DNA of 5,287 bases from an uncultured Polyangiaceae bacterium (GTDB lineage: Bacteria > Myxococcota_A > Polyangia > Polyangiales > Polyangiaceae), in contig CALKVR010001371.1 of the NCBI GenBank assembly GCA_938004815.1, positions 1-5,287 of the forward strand, read 5' to 3'. Numbering within the stretch: position 1 is the first letter of the stretch; each line of letters begins with the position of its first letter. The notes under the pieces were generated by a model. It was not told the origin of the DNA, ran no database searches, and saw only the letters and a list, made by a program, of their open reading frames with translations. The position numbers and the translations under genes were made by a program. This document shows, piece after piece, positions 4,924 to 5,287 of this stretch.

Positions 4924-5287
4924 ATGCGGTCCGTCGATCCCCGCCTGCGCGTGCTCTACATAGGGCTAGTCGCAGGCGGGGCTCTTTTGTTTCGAGAGCC
5001 GCTGCCGCTGGCCGCCCTCGCCGCATCGCAGGCGGTGCTCTGGCTCGTCGTCGGGCTGGGGGCGCGGCGCCTCGTGCGGCAGCTCGTCAAGCTCGCCGGT
5101 CTCGCGGCCATCCTCCTCGTCACGTTCGCCCTCTTCGCCGAGGACCCGGCGACCGACCGCTGGCAACAGGTCGCGGTGCTCGGCTTCTCTCTTTCGATCA
5201 ACCTCGGTGGGCTCCTCGTCGGCGGCGCGATGGTGCTCCGCATCGTGGCGATCGTGATGGGGTCGCAGGTCGCGCGCGCCGGAGACG
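4924..5287 (+). CDS. Membrane protein resembling CbiQ/EcfT (ECF transporter T component), 3' end outside window
   Basis: The frame from ATG 4924 stays open to the window edge (121 codons). It opens with VDPRLRVLY, like the D-P-R-x-K/R-L start of CbiQ/EcfT proteins. Hydrophobic segments follow at about 8-23, 27-46, 57-72 and 83-113, separated by the basic loop GARRLVRQLVK (46-56). The last visible part, MVLRIVAIVMGSQVARAGD, resembles the EcfT segment around its conserved arginine. Such proteins couple ATPases to a substrate-binding S component for vitamin or metal-ion uptake. The diagnostic cytoplasmic coupling helices would lie beyond the window, so identity is tentative. The ribosome binding site is weak. 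A terminator-like hairpin covers codons 6-23, where rare codons cluster (ATA, CTA, CTT, TTG, TTT, CGA). A start at TTG 4987 is possible but would lose the DPR segment. Confidence 0.6.
   Translation, partial: MRSVDPRLRVLYIGLVAGGALLFREPLPLAALAASQAVLWLVVGLGARRLVRQLVKLAGLAAILLVTFALFAEDPATDRWQQVAVLGFSLSINLGGLLVGGAMVLRIVAIVMGSQVARAGD
4939..4992 (+). terminator. Intrinsic-terminator-like hairpin after the cytochrome gene
   Basis: CCCCGCCTGCG (4939-4949) pairs perfectly with CGCAGGCGGGG (4971-4981): 11 bp, mostly G-C, with a 21-nt loop, followed by CTCTTTTGTTT. It lies 43 nt past the stop of the sigma-54 operon and would end that transcript. It also lies inside the start of the next reading frame, so it could act as an attenuator for that gene, or show that the gene's own transcript starts within or after it. 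Confidence 0.7.

Overview
This GC-rich window most likely comes from a myxobacterium, probably a Polyangiales-type member of Myxococcota. The best marker is a MYXO-CTERM-type C-terminus (Gly-Gly-Cys-Ser-Ser-Ser, membrane helix, Arg-Arg-Arg-Lys) on the protein at 2249-3967. Two lipoproteins with long low-complexity linkers and a cytochrome-c-like lipoprotein fit the same group. Every complete product looks extracytoplasmic or membrane-attached.

Layout. Positions 1-276 hold no convincing gene, but contain a large dyad (43-91) and three tandem 51-bp repeats (119-268). On the minus strand, 897-277 encodes a membrane-anchored TlpA/thioredoxin-like protein. Its only interruption is an in-frame TGA exactly where the first cysteine of the CxxC active site belongs, giving W-S-P-G-U-S-A-C. 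A hairpin with the geometry of a bacterial SECIS lies just downstream, so I read this as a selenoprotein (206 residues, Sec97) that a standard caller would split into two fragments. Diverging from it across about 120 bp, 1019-2137 encodes a lipoprotein with a duplicated domain of unknown function.

A near-consensus sigma-54 promoter (2185-2201), preceded by an 11-bp-phased direct repeat, drives a probable two-gene operon. The first gene is the 572-residue MYXO-CTERM surface protein. The second, 2 nt downstream, is a 308-residue lipoprotein with two CxxCH haem-binding motifs and a possible third, unusual Cx6CH. After the operon comes a strong intrinsic-terminator-like hairpin (4939-4992). It overlaps the first codons of a membrane protein, open to the window end, that resembles the CbiQ/EcfT transmembrane component of ECF transporters.

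How the parts may work together is inference. The sigma-54 operon would put a surface protein and an electron-carrying lipoprotein on the cell envelope under conditional control. The neighbouring seleno-TlpA protein is a thiol-redox enzyme of the kind that, in other bacteria, reduces disulfides in apocytochromes or other envelope proteins. The main finding is the TGA/Sec redoxin.
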